Shown piece after piece: positions 1-7,852 of a stretch of 64,000 nt of DNA. The translations under genes were made by a program, and so were the position numbers. The notes under the pieces are model-generated. The model saw nothing but the letters and a program-made list of their open reading frames with translations. It did no database searches and had not been told where the DNA came from. Numbering within the stretch: the stretch's first letter is position 1; every line of letters begins with the position of its first letter. The stretch comes from Roseibacillus ishigakijimensis (GTDB lineage Bacteria > Verrucomicrobiota > Verrucomicrobiia > Verrucomicrobiales > Akkermansiaceae), in NCBI RefSeq assembly GCF_016595415.1, contig NZ_JAENIO010000005.1:1-64000 (forward strand), written 5' to 3'.

Positions 1-2
1 GA

Positions 3-31
3 TTGACGGCAAGGGAGAAATTCCTTACCTT
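3..31 (+). promoter_or_regulatory. candidate sigma-70-type promoter
   Basis: TTGACG at 3-8 and TACCTT at 26-31 are separated by 17 bases and lie just ahead of the STAS gene. The layout matches the candidate ahead of rplM. The assignment is by pattern only. Confidence 0.35.
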
Positions 32-49
32 GCGTGAACTCCTTCACAA

Positions 50-598
50 ATGGTGACGACTCTCGAACGCGTGGCGAAATCTGATTCCATAGCTGTGGGC
101 GAAACTGGGGATTCCCAGTGGGTTCGCGTGGAGGGCAAGGGTAACTTCATGAGTAGCCCTCGCCTTAAAGAATACGTGGACCAGTATCTCAGGAAGGGCG
201 GTTGCGAGGATGTGGTGGTGGATTTGGAGGTTTGCTCCGGCATGGACTCCACCTTCATGGGCACGTTGGCTGGTTTGGCCGGGCGCCTGATGGAGTGCGG
301 GGCCGATATGTTCATTGTCGGCTTGTCCGAGCGCAATCGTGATTCTCTGGTCGATCTGGGCTTGGATGCCCTCATGACGCTGGAGGGTGAGGACGGCGGC
401 TCGAAATGGGTCGGGAAGTTGGACGAAATTCGGGGGGGATTGACTCCTTGGACGGGCAAGCAGCATCAGGCTGCCGCTGCCGATGAAGTTCTTGAAGCCC
501 ATCGCAAGCTCTGTGAAGTCGATGGGCGGAATCACGCCAAATTTGACGCGGTCTTGGAAATCCTGGAAAAAGAGAGCGCGGCCCGTAGGGCGAGCTGA
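50..598 (+). CDS. STAS-domain protein (anti-sigma factor antagonist type)
   Basis: This 182-residue soluble protein has a STAS fold in its first ~110 residues. The conserved loop reads D66-S67-T68 followed by FMG, and Ser67 is at the place where SpoIIAA-type antagonists are phosphorylated by their anti-sigma kinase. The tail after residue ~125 is helical and charged and is not part of the usual domain. The next gene, 8 bases downstream, encodes a SpoIIE-type phosphatase that could dephosphorylate such a serine, so the two probably form a partner-switching module. No kinase or sigma factor is visible here. The start is ATG at 50, and GTG at 53 is an alternative. Confidence 0.85.
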   Translation: MVTTLERVAKSDSIAVGETGDSQWVRVEGKGNFMSSPRLKEYVDQYLRKGGCEDVVVDLEVCSGMDSTFMGTLAGLAGRLMECGADMFIVGLSERNRDSLVDLGLDALMTLEGEDGGSKWVGKLDEIRGGLTPWTGKQHQAAAADEVLEAHRKLCEVDGRNHAKFDAVLEILEKESAARRAS

Positions 599-606
599 CT
601 GCCGCC

Positions 607-2004
607 GTGGCGATGACGATGACCAGTCTGGAGTGGGGGTTGCTGGTCGGCTTGGCGGTTTTGCTGATTCCGATTCTTGTCCTGCGCCATCGCTTGCGGG
701 CTCGCGAGGAGGAGCTGGAAGCTTTTGGTGCCGAGGAGAACCGGATGTTCGACTTCCTCCACCATCTGGGGGAATCCATCGCGCAAGAGCGGTCCTTGGC
801 CCATCTCTACCGAACCATTGTGAATGGTATCGAAGAGGTGGTGGCGGCGGATGGCGCGGTGCTCTATCTGGTCCATGAGGAGCAATTCGCCCCCGGGCAT
901 CTTACTGATTCCTGTCCGCCCCTGATCACGGTTCCGGCCAAGGTGCGGGCAGAGGGAGAGGAGGCCGTTACCAAATGGCTGCGCCTGGGGCGGGTTGACC
1001 GCAAGGGGGAGTTTCTCGACCAGGTGGTGGCGCACGAGGCTGGAATCCGCTGGGGGGCGGGGGAGGCGGCCTTGCCTGCGGGGGTGAGTGACTTTTTTGG
1101 CGTGCCTCTGGCTCATGCGGGCAAGGTCTTTGCTATTCTGGTAGCCGTGCGCGCGACCGAAAAGTTTTCCAACAACGATTGGGATGTCTTTCGCTCGGCC
1201 GCTGAGCAATCGGCATTCGGCTTGGGCAATGCTCTTCTCCACAAGGAGGTGCAGGAGAAGCGTCGGCTGGATGACGAACTCCGCACCGCGCAGGAGGTGC
1301 AAAAGGTGCTCCTTCCCGATGGCAACCCCGATTGGCCGGGCTACCGCGTGCGGGGAGTGAATTTCGCGGCCCGTCTTATCAGTGGGGACTATTTTGACTT
1401 CGTGGATCTGCCGGGGAATCGTCATGGGGTGGTCATTGCTGATGTCTCCGGCAAGGGCGTGGCCGCCGGCTTGGTGATGGCAAGCTGCCGCAGCGCCCTG
1501 CGGGCCCACGCGGTGGTCTCCGACGGCCCGGCGGCCGCTCTCTCGGCTCTGAATCGACAGATTTTTTCCGATGTGCGGGAGGATATGTTTGTGAGTTCGG
1601 CCTATGCCGTTCTGGAGAATGGCTCCGGCAAGGTCACCTTGGCTCGGGCTGGTCACGATGCTCCTTTGCTCTATCGAAAGAGCACTGGCGAGGTGGAGCG
1701 GCTGAAGCCCGGTGGATTGGCGCTTGGGATTGATCGCGGGGCGGTCTTCGAGCGCGTGCTCAAGGAGATGGAGATCGAGCTCGCATCGGGCGATGTTCTC
1801 TTATTCTACACCGATGGGGTCAATGAGGCTGAGAATGCCAAGGGGCAGGAATTTGGCAAAGACCGGCTCATCAAGCGTTTTGCCGCCCTCGCCAGCGAGG
1901 GTGCGGAAGGGGTGGTGGAGCAGTTGCCCGAGGAGCTGCGCAAGTTTGCCGGTAGCCGCGACCAGTTTGATGACATCACTCTGGTCGCGATTGAACGGGT
2001 CTAG
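607..2004 (+). CDS. GAF domain plus PP2C-type (SpoIIE) serine phosphatase, membrane anchored
   Basis: The 465-residue protein has one N-terminal membrane helix (about residues 8-27), a short coiled linker, a GAF-like sensor region (about 45-215) and a C-terminal SpoIIE/PP2C phosphatase domain (about 225-465). Metal-binding and core motifs are visible: SGDYFDF near 259, ADVSGKG near 279, RAGHDAPLLY, YTDGVNEAEN and DQFDDITLV at the end. By family it should dephosphorylate a STAS-domain antagonist, and the likely substrate is the adjacent upstream protein. The start used is GTG at 607; ATG at 613 or 619 would remove only two to four residues. Confidence 0.9.
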   Translation: MAMTMTSLEWGLLVGLAVLLIPILVLRHRLRAREEELEAFGAEENRMFDFLHHLGESIAQERSLAHLYRTIVNGIEEVVAADGAVLYLVHEEQFAPGHLTDSCPPLITVPAKVRAEGEEAVTKWLRLGRVDRKGEFLDQVVAHEAGIRWGAGEAALPAGVSDFFGVPLAHAGKVFAILVAVRATEKFSNNDWDVFRSAAEQSAFGLGNALLHKEVQEKRRLDDELRTAQEVQKVLLPDGNPDWPGYRVRGVNFAARLISGDYFDFVDLPGNRHGVVIADVSGKGVAAGLVMASCRSALRAHAVVSDGPAAALSALNRQIFSDVREDMFVSSAYAVLENGSGKVTLARAGHDAPLLYRKSTGEVERLKPGGLALGIDRGAVFERVLKEMEIELASGDVLLFYTDGVNEAENAKGQEFGKDRLIKRFAALASEGAEGVVEQLPEELRKFAGSRDQFDDITLVAIERV

Positions 2005-2013
2005 CGGATGGCT

Positions 2014-2433
2014 TCACAAGCGGCCTTCGTCCGCATCGATATAATCGCAGAAGGTGAGCAAATGGCTGGTGTCCGGGCGATTCAATTCCGCCAGGCGGCT
2101 GGCCAGCTTCTCCGCCAAGTCGTCGCGGAAACCGCGGGTGAGGAGGTAAGCGCGGAACCAGGCCAATTCTTCCGGGCTCCGCTCCTTGCCAACAGCGCGC
2201 GCGTGGGCGAGAGCGTCGTCATCGCTGGCTCCGGCGAGGACATGGTCGCGAATTGTTTCATAGGAAACCCCGAGAAACTGGCAAGTCCACAGGTCCATGC
2301 CTTTGCCGAGATTGGCATGGAGATCGGGGTGCAGTTCGCCGGCTGCAAAGAGGCGGATCTTTCCGCAGAGGCGGGGGAAATAGGGCAGGCCATCGAGTTC
2401 CTCTCGTGGCGAACAAGGATAGGTGTCGGGCAT
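2014..2433 (-). CDS. DUF5069 domain protein
   Basis: A 139-residue soluble protein. The N-terminal half follows the DUF5069 pattern: a short SPRE motif, then PYFPRLCGKIRLF, an acidic linker and a WTCQFLGVSYE motif. Function is unknown. The open frame extends further upstream, but that part runs antisense to rpsN, so the ATG at 2433 is preferred. It is transcribed toward the SpoIIE gene and ends 10 bases from it. Confidence 0.75.
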   Translation of the reverse strand: MPDTYPCSPREELDGLPYFPRLCGKIRLFAAGELHPDLHANLGKGMDLWTCQFLGVSYETIRDHVLAGASDDDALAHARAVGKERSPEELAWFRAYLLTRGFRDDLAEKLASRLAELNRPDTSHLLTFCDYIDADEGRL

Positions 2434-2565
2434 GGCGCGAGAATGGCGAAAAGGGGCTCTTATCGGCAAGAAAGAAGGCCTTTTGGCCGAAAATCGGAAA
2501 AAAATGCGCTGGCACGGTAAAAACGGCTTGAAATCATCGCGAAAACCCTTATCTCCTCCGCCCCC

Positions 2566-2835
2566 ATGGCTAGAAAATGCTGGAAAGCCCGAAACGAGCG
2601 CAAGGCGAAGACTGTCGCCCGCTATGCTGATCTCCGTCACCAACTGAAGAAAGAGAAAGACTACGTCGGTCTTTCCATGCTTCCCCGTGACGCAAGCCCG
2701 ACTCGCCTCGTCAACCGTTGCGAGATCACCGGACGTCGCCGCGCCTACCTCCGTCGCTTCAAGATGTCCCGGATTACCTTCCGCGAATTGGCTTCTGCTG
2801 GAATGATTCCCGGCGTGACCAAGTCGAGCTGGTAA
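2566..2835 (+). CDS. rpsN: 30S ribosomal protein S14 (zinc-free form)
   Basis: The 89-residue sequence matches the long S14 form: a basic N-terminus ([13 protein letters not shown]), [16 protein letters not shown] in the middle and the C-terminal SRITFRELA...GVTKSSW. The CxxC pairs of the zinc-binding form are absent. It is an essential small-subunit protein near the decoding head. It stands alone here, outside the spc ribosomal operon. A weak promoter-like pair (TTGAAA at 2528, TATCTC at 2550) lies very close to the start. Confidence 0.95.
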   Translation: MARKCWKARNERKAKTVARYADLRHQLKKEKDYVGLSMLPRDASPTRLVNRCEITGRRRAYLRRFKMSRITFRELASAGMIPGVTKSSW

Positions 2836-2900
2836 TTTCCTCCCGACTGTTATAGTTTTTCGGAAAGGGATTGCGAACAACCCGTCCCTTCCGTCCCCTG

Positions 2901-3161
2901 ATGCCTATCTACGAATACCTTTCTGCAGAGCCGGACAACCCGGAGAAGAGTTGTCGTATCTGTTCGAAGGGCTTCGAGTTGCGGAGACCGGTGGAACGTC
3001 CTCCCTTGGAGTTCTGCCTCTCTTGCAAAAATCCCGTTCGCAAGGTGATCAGCCGGGTTAATACGCCCACGATTACCAAGCCTTTCTCTCCCACCGATGC
3101 CAAGAAGGCGGGCTTTACCGTGCTCCAGAAGCGCGATGAGGGAGTTTTTGAGAAGCTGTGA
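2901..3161 (+). CDS. FmdB-family zinc ribbon protein
   Basis: An 86-residue protein starting MPIYEY, the hallmark of FmdB/CxxC_CXXC_SSSS putative regulators. Two cysteine pairs (CRIC and CLSC) form a likely zinc ribbon. Its role in the cell is not established for this family. The ATG at 2901 is chosen because MPIYEY is the conserved N-terminus. The stop overlaps the GTG start of the next gene (GTGA), so the two are probably translated together. Confidence 0.85.
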   Translation: MPIYEYLSAEPDNPEKSCRICSKGFELRRPVERPPLEFCLSCKNPVRKVISRVNTPTITKPFSPTDAKKAGFTVLQKRDEGVFEKL

Positions 3162-4561
3162 ATGGAACCCTCGAGCTAGGCTTCGTCCTCGCTTCTGCCA
3201 CGGCGGAAGTGTCCGAACATTACCCGTCCTTGGGAGAATCCCTGTGGGCGCTCTTTTTGATCACCCTGCTTCTCTTAGCCAACGCCTTCTTCGTGGCTTC
3301 GGAGTTTGCCATCGTCAAGGTGCGTCCCAGCCAGGTGGAAGCGGCCGGCAAGCTCAAGGGCAAGCCCTTTCCGACTGCCGAAAAGGTGGTTGGCAATCTG
3401 GACGGTTATCTCTCTGCCAATCAATTGGGCATCACCTTGGCTTCCCTCGCCCTGGGCTTCATTGCCGAGCCCTTCGTGGCTTCTCTGATCGGGCCCAGCC
3501 TCAAGATGTTGCCTTGGTTTCCCGAAAACCTCATCAGCGGCACCTCCTTCTTCATTGCCCTGATTTCCTTTACTTTTCTCCACGTCGTGGTGGGTGAGCT
3601 GCTCCCCAAGTCGGTGGCCATTCGCAAGCCGCTCGAGTCCACTCTGCTCCTCGCCCCCCCTCTCAATTTCTTCTACTTTTGCAGCTGGCCGGCCATTTAC
3701 TTTCTCCAAGGCACCTCCAACCGCCTGCTCAAGTGGATTTTCCGGCTCGATCCGGCAGACGAGAGCGAGGTCCACAGCTCGGAAGAGCTCGCTCTCCTCG
3801 TGCATGAAAGCGGCGAATCGGAAGAGGTGACCAAGACGGAGAAACAGATTCTCATCAATGCCCTTGAACTCAACGATATGTTGGTTCGGGAGGTGATGTT
3901 GCCCCGCAGCGAGGCTGTCGCCTTGGACCTGGAAAAAACCTTCGAAGACAACCTCGCTCTGGCCATTCGCACCAAGCACACCCGCTTTCCTCTCGTGCGC
4001 GGGCACTTCGACAACACGGTGGGCCTGATTCATATCAAGGACATCCTCAAGCTGGTCGGTGATGAGGCCCCCGATCTCCTCAAAATCAAGCGGGAGCTGA
4101 AGGTGGTGCCCGAGACCATGCCCCTCGATGGCTTGCTGGAGTTTTTCCTCAAGGAACGAGCCCACCTTGCCATGGTGGTCGATGAATACGGTGATCCGGC
4201 GGGTCTGGTCTTCATGGACAACATTATGGAAGAGCTCGTCGGCGACATTCAGGATGAGTTCGACAACGAGGAGGCGGGCTACACCCAGGTCAACGAGGAG
4301 GAATTTGTCGTGGAAGGCTCCTTCAGCGTAAACGAGCTGGAAACGATTTTTGCGGGTTTCGAGCTGGACGCCGGGGAGGTCACTACCATCGGCGGCTACA
4401 TCACCCAACAGCTTGGCCGTTTGCCGGAACCAGGCGAGATTCTTCGCATTGACGACTTTGAGGCCAAAGTGACCAGCACGGATGGTCGGCGGGTGGGGCA
4501 GGTTCATCTGCGGCGGCTCTCCGATAAGGACCTCGCCGAGGAGGTCGGCTCGCTGGCCTGA
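3158..4561 (+). CDS. CNNM/HlyC-CorC family transporter with CBS domains
   Basis: This 467-residue membrane protein has a DUF21/CNNM region with about four membrane segments (residues ~25-190), including the typical NAFFVASEFAIVKVR stretch. A pair of CBS domains follows (about 205-345; MLPRSEAVAL and VVDEYGDPAGLV are recognisable), then a C-terminal CorC_HlyC domain. Members are linked to magnesium or cobalt efflux; many are misnamed hemolysins. It starts with GTG overlapping the fmdB-like stop and ends before a new unit. Confidence 0.9.
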   Translation: MNGTLELGFVLASATAEVSEHYPSLGESLWALFLITLLLLANAFFVASEFAIVKVRPSQVEAAGKLKGKPFPTAEKVVGNLDGYLSANQLGITLASLALGFIAEPFVASLIGPSLKMLPWFPENLISGTSFFIALISFTFLHVVVGELLPKSVAIRKPLESTLLLAPPLNFFYFCSWPAIYFLQGTSNRLLKWIFRLDPADESEVHSSEELALLVHESGESEEVTKTEKQILINALELNDMLVREVMLPRSEAVALDLEKTFEDNLALAIRTKHTRFPLVRGHFDNTVGLIHIKDILKLVGDEAPDLLKIKRELKVVPETMPLDGLLEFFLKERAHLAMVVDEYGDPAGLVFMDNIMEELVGDIQDEFDNEEAGYTQVNEEEFVVEGSFSVNELETIFAGFELDAGEVTTIGGYITQQLGRLPEPGEILRIDDFEAKVTSTDGRRVGQVHLRRLSDKDLAEEVGSLA

Positions 4562-4638
4562 GGCCGGGAGTTGACAGAAAAACCGTCTTCTTTTGCTGTT
4601 CGTTGTAATTTTGCCCCTTGAGTCGGGCTACATAGGGC

Positions 4639-6708
4639 ATGGCTGTCTTAAACGGTTCGACTTCGCGCTGGTTTTCCTTTGTTCCGCTGTTTTGCGGGGC
4701 TTTCGCTTCTCTTCCCTTGGCCGCAAAGCCACCTCATATTGTCTACATTCTGTGTGATGATTTGGGATATGGCGATGTGGGCGTCTTTCACCAGAATGAG
4801 CGCGCGGCGCGGAAGGACCGCAGTGTGCCCTATTTTGAAACGCCCGCGCTGGACCAATTGGCGGGGGAGGGCCGCATGCTCACCCGGCATTATTGCTCGG
4901 CGCCCGTTTGTGCGCCTTCGCGGGCTTCCTTTCTGACCGGGCTCACCCAAGGTCATGCCACGGTCCGGGACAATCAGTTCGACAAGGCTCTTCCCGATAC
5001 CTGGACGGTGGGTTCCGTTTTGCAAGAGGCGGGCTATGCCACCGCCGCGATTGGCAAATGGGGGTTGCAAGGCAAGCGTCCGGAGGATTCCCAAGAGGCG
5101 GATTGGGAGTCCTATCCCACCCGGCGGGGTTTTGATTTTTTCTTCGGCTATGTCCGCCACCGCGACGGTCACCAGCATTATCCCAAGGAGAAGGCCAAGG
5201 AGGTTTGGGAAAACGGGCGCGAGATTTCCGAGGAGCTGGACCTCTGCTACACGACGGACTTGTTCGCCGCGCGGGCCAAAAAGTGGATCGTGGATCACGT
5301 CAGTGAGAACCAGGAGCAGCCCTTCTTTCTCTTTCTCTCCTACGACACTCCGCACGCCGTTCTCGACAATCCGCCTTGTCCTTTTCCGGAGGGAGCCGGG
5401 TTGGAAGGTGGTTTGCAATGGACCGGGCAACCTGGGAAGATGATCAACACCGCCCGGGGAGGTCAGGACAGTTATCTGCATCCTGCGGTGGCGGAGGCGA
5501 CTTGGGACCACGATAACAATGCGGAGACTGCGGAGCAGCCTTGGCCCAATGTGCAGAAACGCTATGCCAATCTCGTTCGCCGTATCGATCAAGCCACCGG
5601 CGACGTGGTGCAGCTTATCGACGACTTGGGCTTGCAGGAGGAGACCCTCATTATCTTTTCCTCCGATAATGGCCCCTCCCGCGAGTCCTATCTTCGGGAG
5701 ACCTTTGACCCTACCTTTTTCCAAGGCTATGGGCGGATGACCGGGATCAAGCGCGACACTTGGGAGGGCGGCCTGCGCGAGCCCACCATCGTGCGCTGGC
5801 CGGGCAAGATTCCTGCCGGCGAGCCCATGCGCACCCCCTCGGGACAGTGGGATTGGTTGGCGACCTTTGCCGAGGCGGCCGACCTTCCCGCCCCCGCCTT
5901 CAGCGATGGGGCGAGCCTTTTGCCTGCTCTTTTGGCTGCTTCCCAGCCGGAAGGGGCTCACCCCGCGCCCTACATGGAATACCTCAATCGCGGCAAGACT
6001 CCGGGCTATCCGGACTTTCCGGAGGAAAAACGCCAGCGCAGGCGCGGTCAAATGCAGGTCGTCTTTGTCGATGGCTACAAGGGAATTCGCTATGACGTGA
6101 GCTCCGCGCAGGACGACTTCGAGATCTACGACGTGGAGGAGGACCCCGGGGAGCGGAAAAATCTAGCCGCCACCGCGCTGGGTGAGGAGCTCCAGCCCCG
6201 CATGAAGGCGGCCGCGCTCCGGCAGCGCCGTCCCAATGCCTCGGCCAAGCGGCCTTACGACGGGGCCCCCATCCCGGCCTTGGCTGCGGCTCCCTCCGGG
6301 GAGCCCGGCTTGACCTGTTCCTGGTTCGCGGGAGATTGGCCTTGGTTGCCCGACTTTCGCAAGATGAGCCCGGCTGGGTCGCGCCGCCTGAGCGAGCCTT
6401 CTCTTCCGGAAAAGGCCCTCGCGGCCGATGGTCTTCTGCTGCAGGGTTACTTCCGGGTTGAAGAGGAGGGCGTTTATCACTTCCGGGCCTCCGGGGGGAG
6501 CGAGAGCATGCTCTTTGTCCACGAATGCCGGGTTTTGGCCAGTGGAGTAACTAGCGGGGAGGAGGCGATCACCCTCGGGGTGGGTTGGCATCCCATCCGG
6601 GTCTTGGTGCGGGACCCCCGGGAGGGAGAGCCGCTGGCATTGCAGGTGAAAGCCCCCGGAGGAGACTTCACGGGCTTGGAGACATTTTCCCTGCGAGCGG
6701 CGGAATAG
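4639..6708 (+). CDS. secreted sulfatase with C-terminal PA14-like domain
   Basis: The 689-residue protein has a signal peptide (cleavage near residue 29), an arylsulfatase-A-type catalytic domain and an extra C-terminal domain (about 555-689) resembling PA14 carbohydrate-binding modules. Cys91 in the CAPSR motif is the residue that a formylglycine-generating enzyme must oxidise. Metal-binding DD at 40-41, IGKWGLQG and SSDNGPS are also present. It probably removes sulfate from algal or other polysaccharides in the periplasm or outside the cell. The substrate cannot be told from sequence, and no maturase gene is in the window. Confidence 0.92.
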   Translation: MAVLNGSTSRWFSFVPLFCGAFASLPLAAKPPHIVYILCDDLGYGDVGVFHQNERAARKDRSVPYFETPALDQLAGEGRMLTRHYCSAPVCAPSRASFLTGLTQGHATVRDNQFDKALPDTWTVGSVLQEAGYATAAIGKWGLQGKRPEDSQEADWESYPTRRGFDFFFGYVRHRDGHQHYPKEKAKEVWENGREISEELDLCYTTDLFAARAKKWIVDHVSENQEQPFFLFLSYDTPHAVLDNPPCPFPEGAGLEGGLQWTGQPGKMINTARGGQDSYLHPAVAEATWDHDNNAETAEQPWPNVQKRYANLVRRIDQATGDVVQLIDDLGLQEETLIIFSSDNGPSRESYLRETFDPTFFQGYGRMTGIKRDTWEGGLREPTIVRWPGKIPAGEPMRTPSGQWDWLATFAEAADLPAPAFSDGASLLPALLAASQPEGAHPAPYMEYLNRGKTPGYPDFPEEKRQRRRGQMQVVFVDGYKGIRYDVSSAQDDFEIYDVEEDPGERKNLAATALGEELQPRMKAAALRQRRPNASAKRPYDGAPIPALAAAPSGEPGLTCSWFAGDWPWLPDFRKMSPAGSRRLSEPSLPEKALAADGLLLQGYFRVEEEGVYHFRASGGSESMLFVHECRVLASGVTSGEEAITLGVGWHPIRVLVRDPREGEPLALQVKAPGGDFTGLETFSLRAAE

Positions 6709-6710
6709 GC

Positions 6711-7136
6711 TCAGCCTTTCCCGTCGAGATACATCCATTTGCCTTTGTAGCGGCGGAAGCGGGAGTGCTCGTGCAGCTCTCCCTCTTCGCCGTCGATGCG
6801 ATAGCTGGCCACGAATTCCACTTTGCCGGTCTTGTCGGCGGGACCGCCCTTGGAGCCCCCGAGGATGGTGAGCCCTTGCCAGCGGGGCTGGTCGATGGTC
6901 CGGGCCAGCTCCCGGGCGAGATTTTTTTCCCGTTTGTCGGGGTGGGTGGTGGCGACGAGATAGTCGACGAGGCGGAAGAAGTAGGCGCTGTAGCGCGAGC
7001 GCATCAGTTCCTCGGCTGTGGCCGGGGTTTTGCGGTTCTTGTGAAAGGGGCGGCAGCACTCCAGGTAACTGCGCTCGCGGTTGCAAGGGCAGGGTTCCAG
7101 GTCGCGTGGCCGGGGATGATATTCTGCGCCAGCCAT
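6711..7136 (-). CDS. YchJ family protein with SEC-C zinc motif
   Basis: A 141-residue protein. The N-terminal SEC-C motif shows Cys16, Cys18, Cys27 and Cys28, followed by the YchJ/UPF0225 core (MRSRYSAYFFRLVDYLVATTHP). The biochemical role is unknown; SEC-C motifs bind zinc. Its ATG overlaps the stop of the upstream histidine phosphatase by one base (TAATG), indicating one transcript. Confidence 0.88.
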   Translation of the reverse strand: MAGAEYHPRPRDLEPCPCNRERSYLECCRPFHKNRKTPATAEELMRSRYSAYFFRLVDYLVATTHPDKREKNLARELARTIDQPRWQGLTILGGSKGGPADKTGKVEFVASYRIDGEEGELHEHSRFRRYKGKWMYLDGKG

Positions 7137-7783
7137 TACTTCACCACTTCGTCGAGGACTGTGACGTTCTTGAGATGGGCGGTATCACCCCACGTCCGCA
7201 GGGTCCAATTGTGATCCGCAAATTGGAAAATGTTCACTGCTGTATTGGGCAGTTGGAAGCGGCGGGGGGGGAGCAAGTTCAGCCCGAGGGCATCGCGCAG
7301 GGCCATGCCGATCACCCCTCCGTGGGAGACGGCGAGCACCCGTTGGCCGTCGTGGCGGCGCACGATGCGGCGCAGGGCGGCGGAGGCGCGGGCAAAGGTG
7401 TCGGCCCAGGATTCCCCGCCTTCCGGCGCATAGTGGGGATCGCCCGAGGCATGGAGCACGGCGTCCTCCGGATGCTCGGCTTCGATTTGGGCAAAGGTCA
7501 GGCCCTGCAAGTTGCCGAGGGCGCGCTCCCGGAGATCGGTTTCGATCTTGATGTCGCCTCGCTGTCCCAAGGGCTCGACGAGATACTCGCAGGTGCGGTA
7601 GGCCCTCCCGAGGTCAGAGGAGTAGATGGCGTCGAAGTGCAATTCCTCCTGGGCAAAGCGGGCCCCCAGGCTCTGCGCTTGCTCCACGCCGTTTTCCGTC
7701 AGTGGCGAGTCCTCATGGCCTTGCCACAATCCCGCGCGATTCCATTCCGTTTCGCCGTGGCGAATGAGGTAGAGTTCGGTCAT
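7136..7783 (-). CDS. histidine phosphatase family protein (phosphoglycerate mutase-like)
   Basis: This 215-residue protein begins MTELYLIRHGETEWN, the RHG motif with catalytic His9. The second histidine lies in VLAVSHGGVIGM. The fold is shared by cofactor-dependent phosphoglycerate mutases, alpha-ribazole phosphatases (CobC) and other small-molecule phosphatases, and the sequence alone does not decide the substrate. ATG at 7783 is preferred over an upstream alternative because it begins the conserved strand. It is co-transcribed with the YchJ-like gene. Confidence 0.88.
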   Translation of the reverse strand: MTELYLIRHGETEWNRAGLWQGHEDSPLTENGVEQAQSLGARFAQEELHFDAIYSSDLGRAYRTCEYLVEPLGQRGDIKIETDLRERALGNLQGLTFAQIEAEHPEDAVLHASGDPHYAPEGGESWADTFARASAALRRIVRRHDGQRVLAVSHGGVIGMALRDALGLNLLPPRRFQLPNTAVNIFQFADHNWTLRTWGDTAHLKNVTVLDEVVK

Positions 7784-7852
7784 CAGTCCGCAGCCGTCTA
7801 ACCCCATGAAGGGAAAAGATCGACTGCGGAATGATCCGAAGTCACTGCCAGG

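Noticed and set aside
4571-4600. Promoter with TTGACA ahead of the sulfatase
   Set aside because: At 16-18 bases spacing there is no acceptable -10 sequence.
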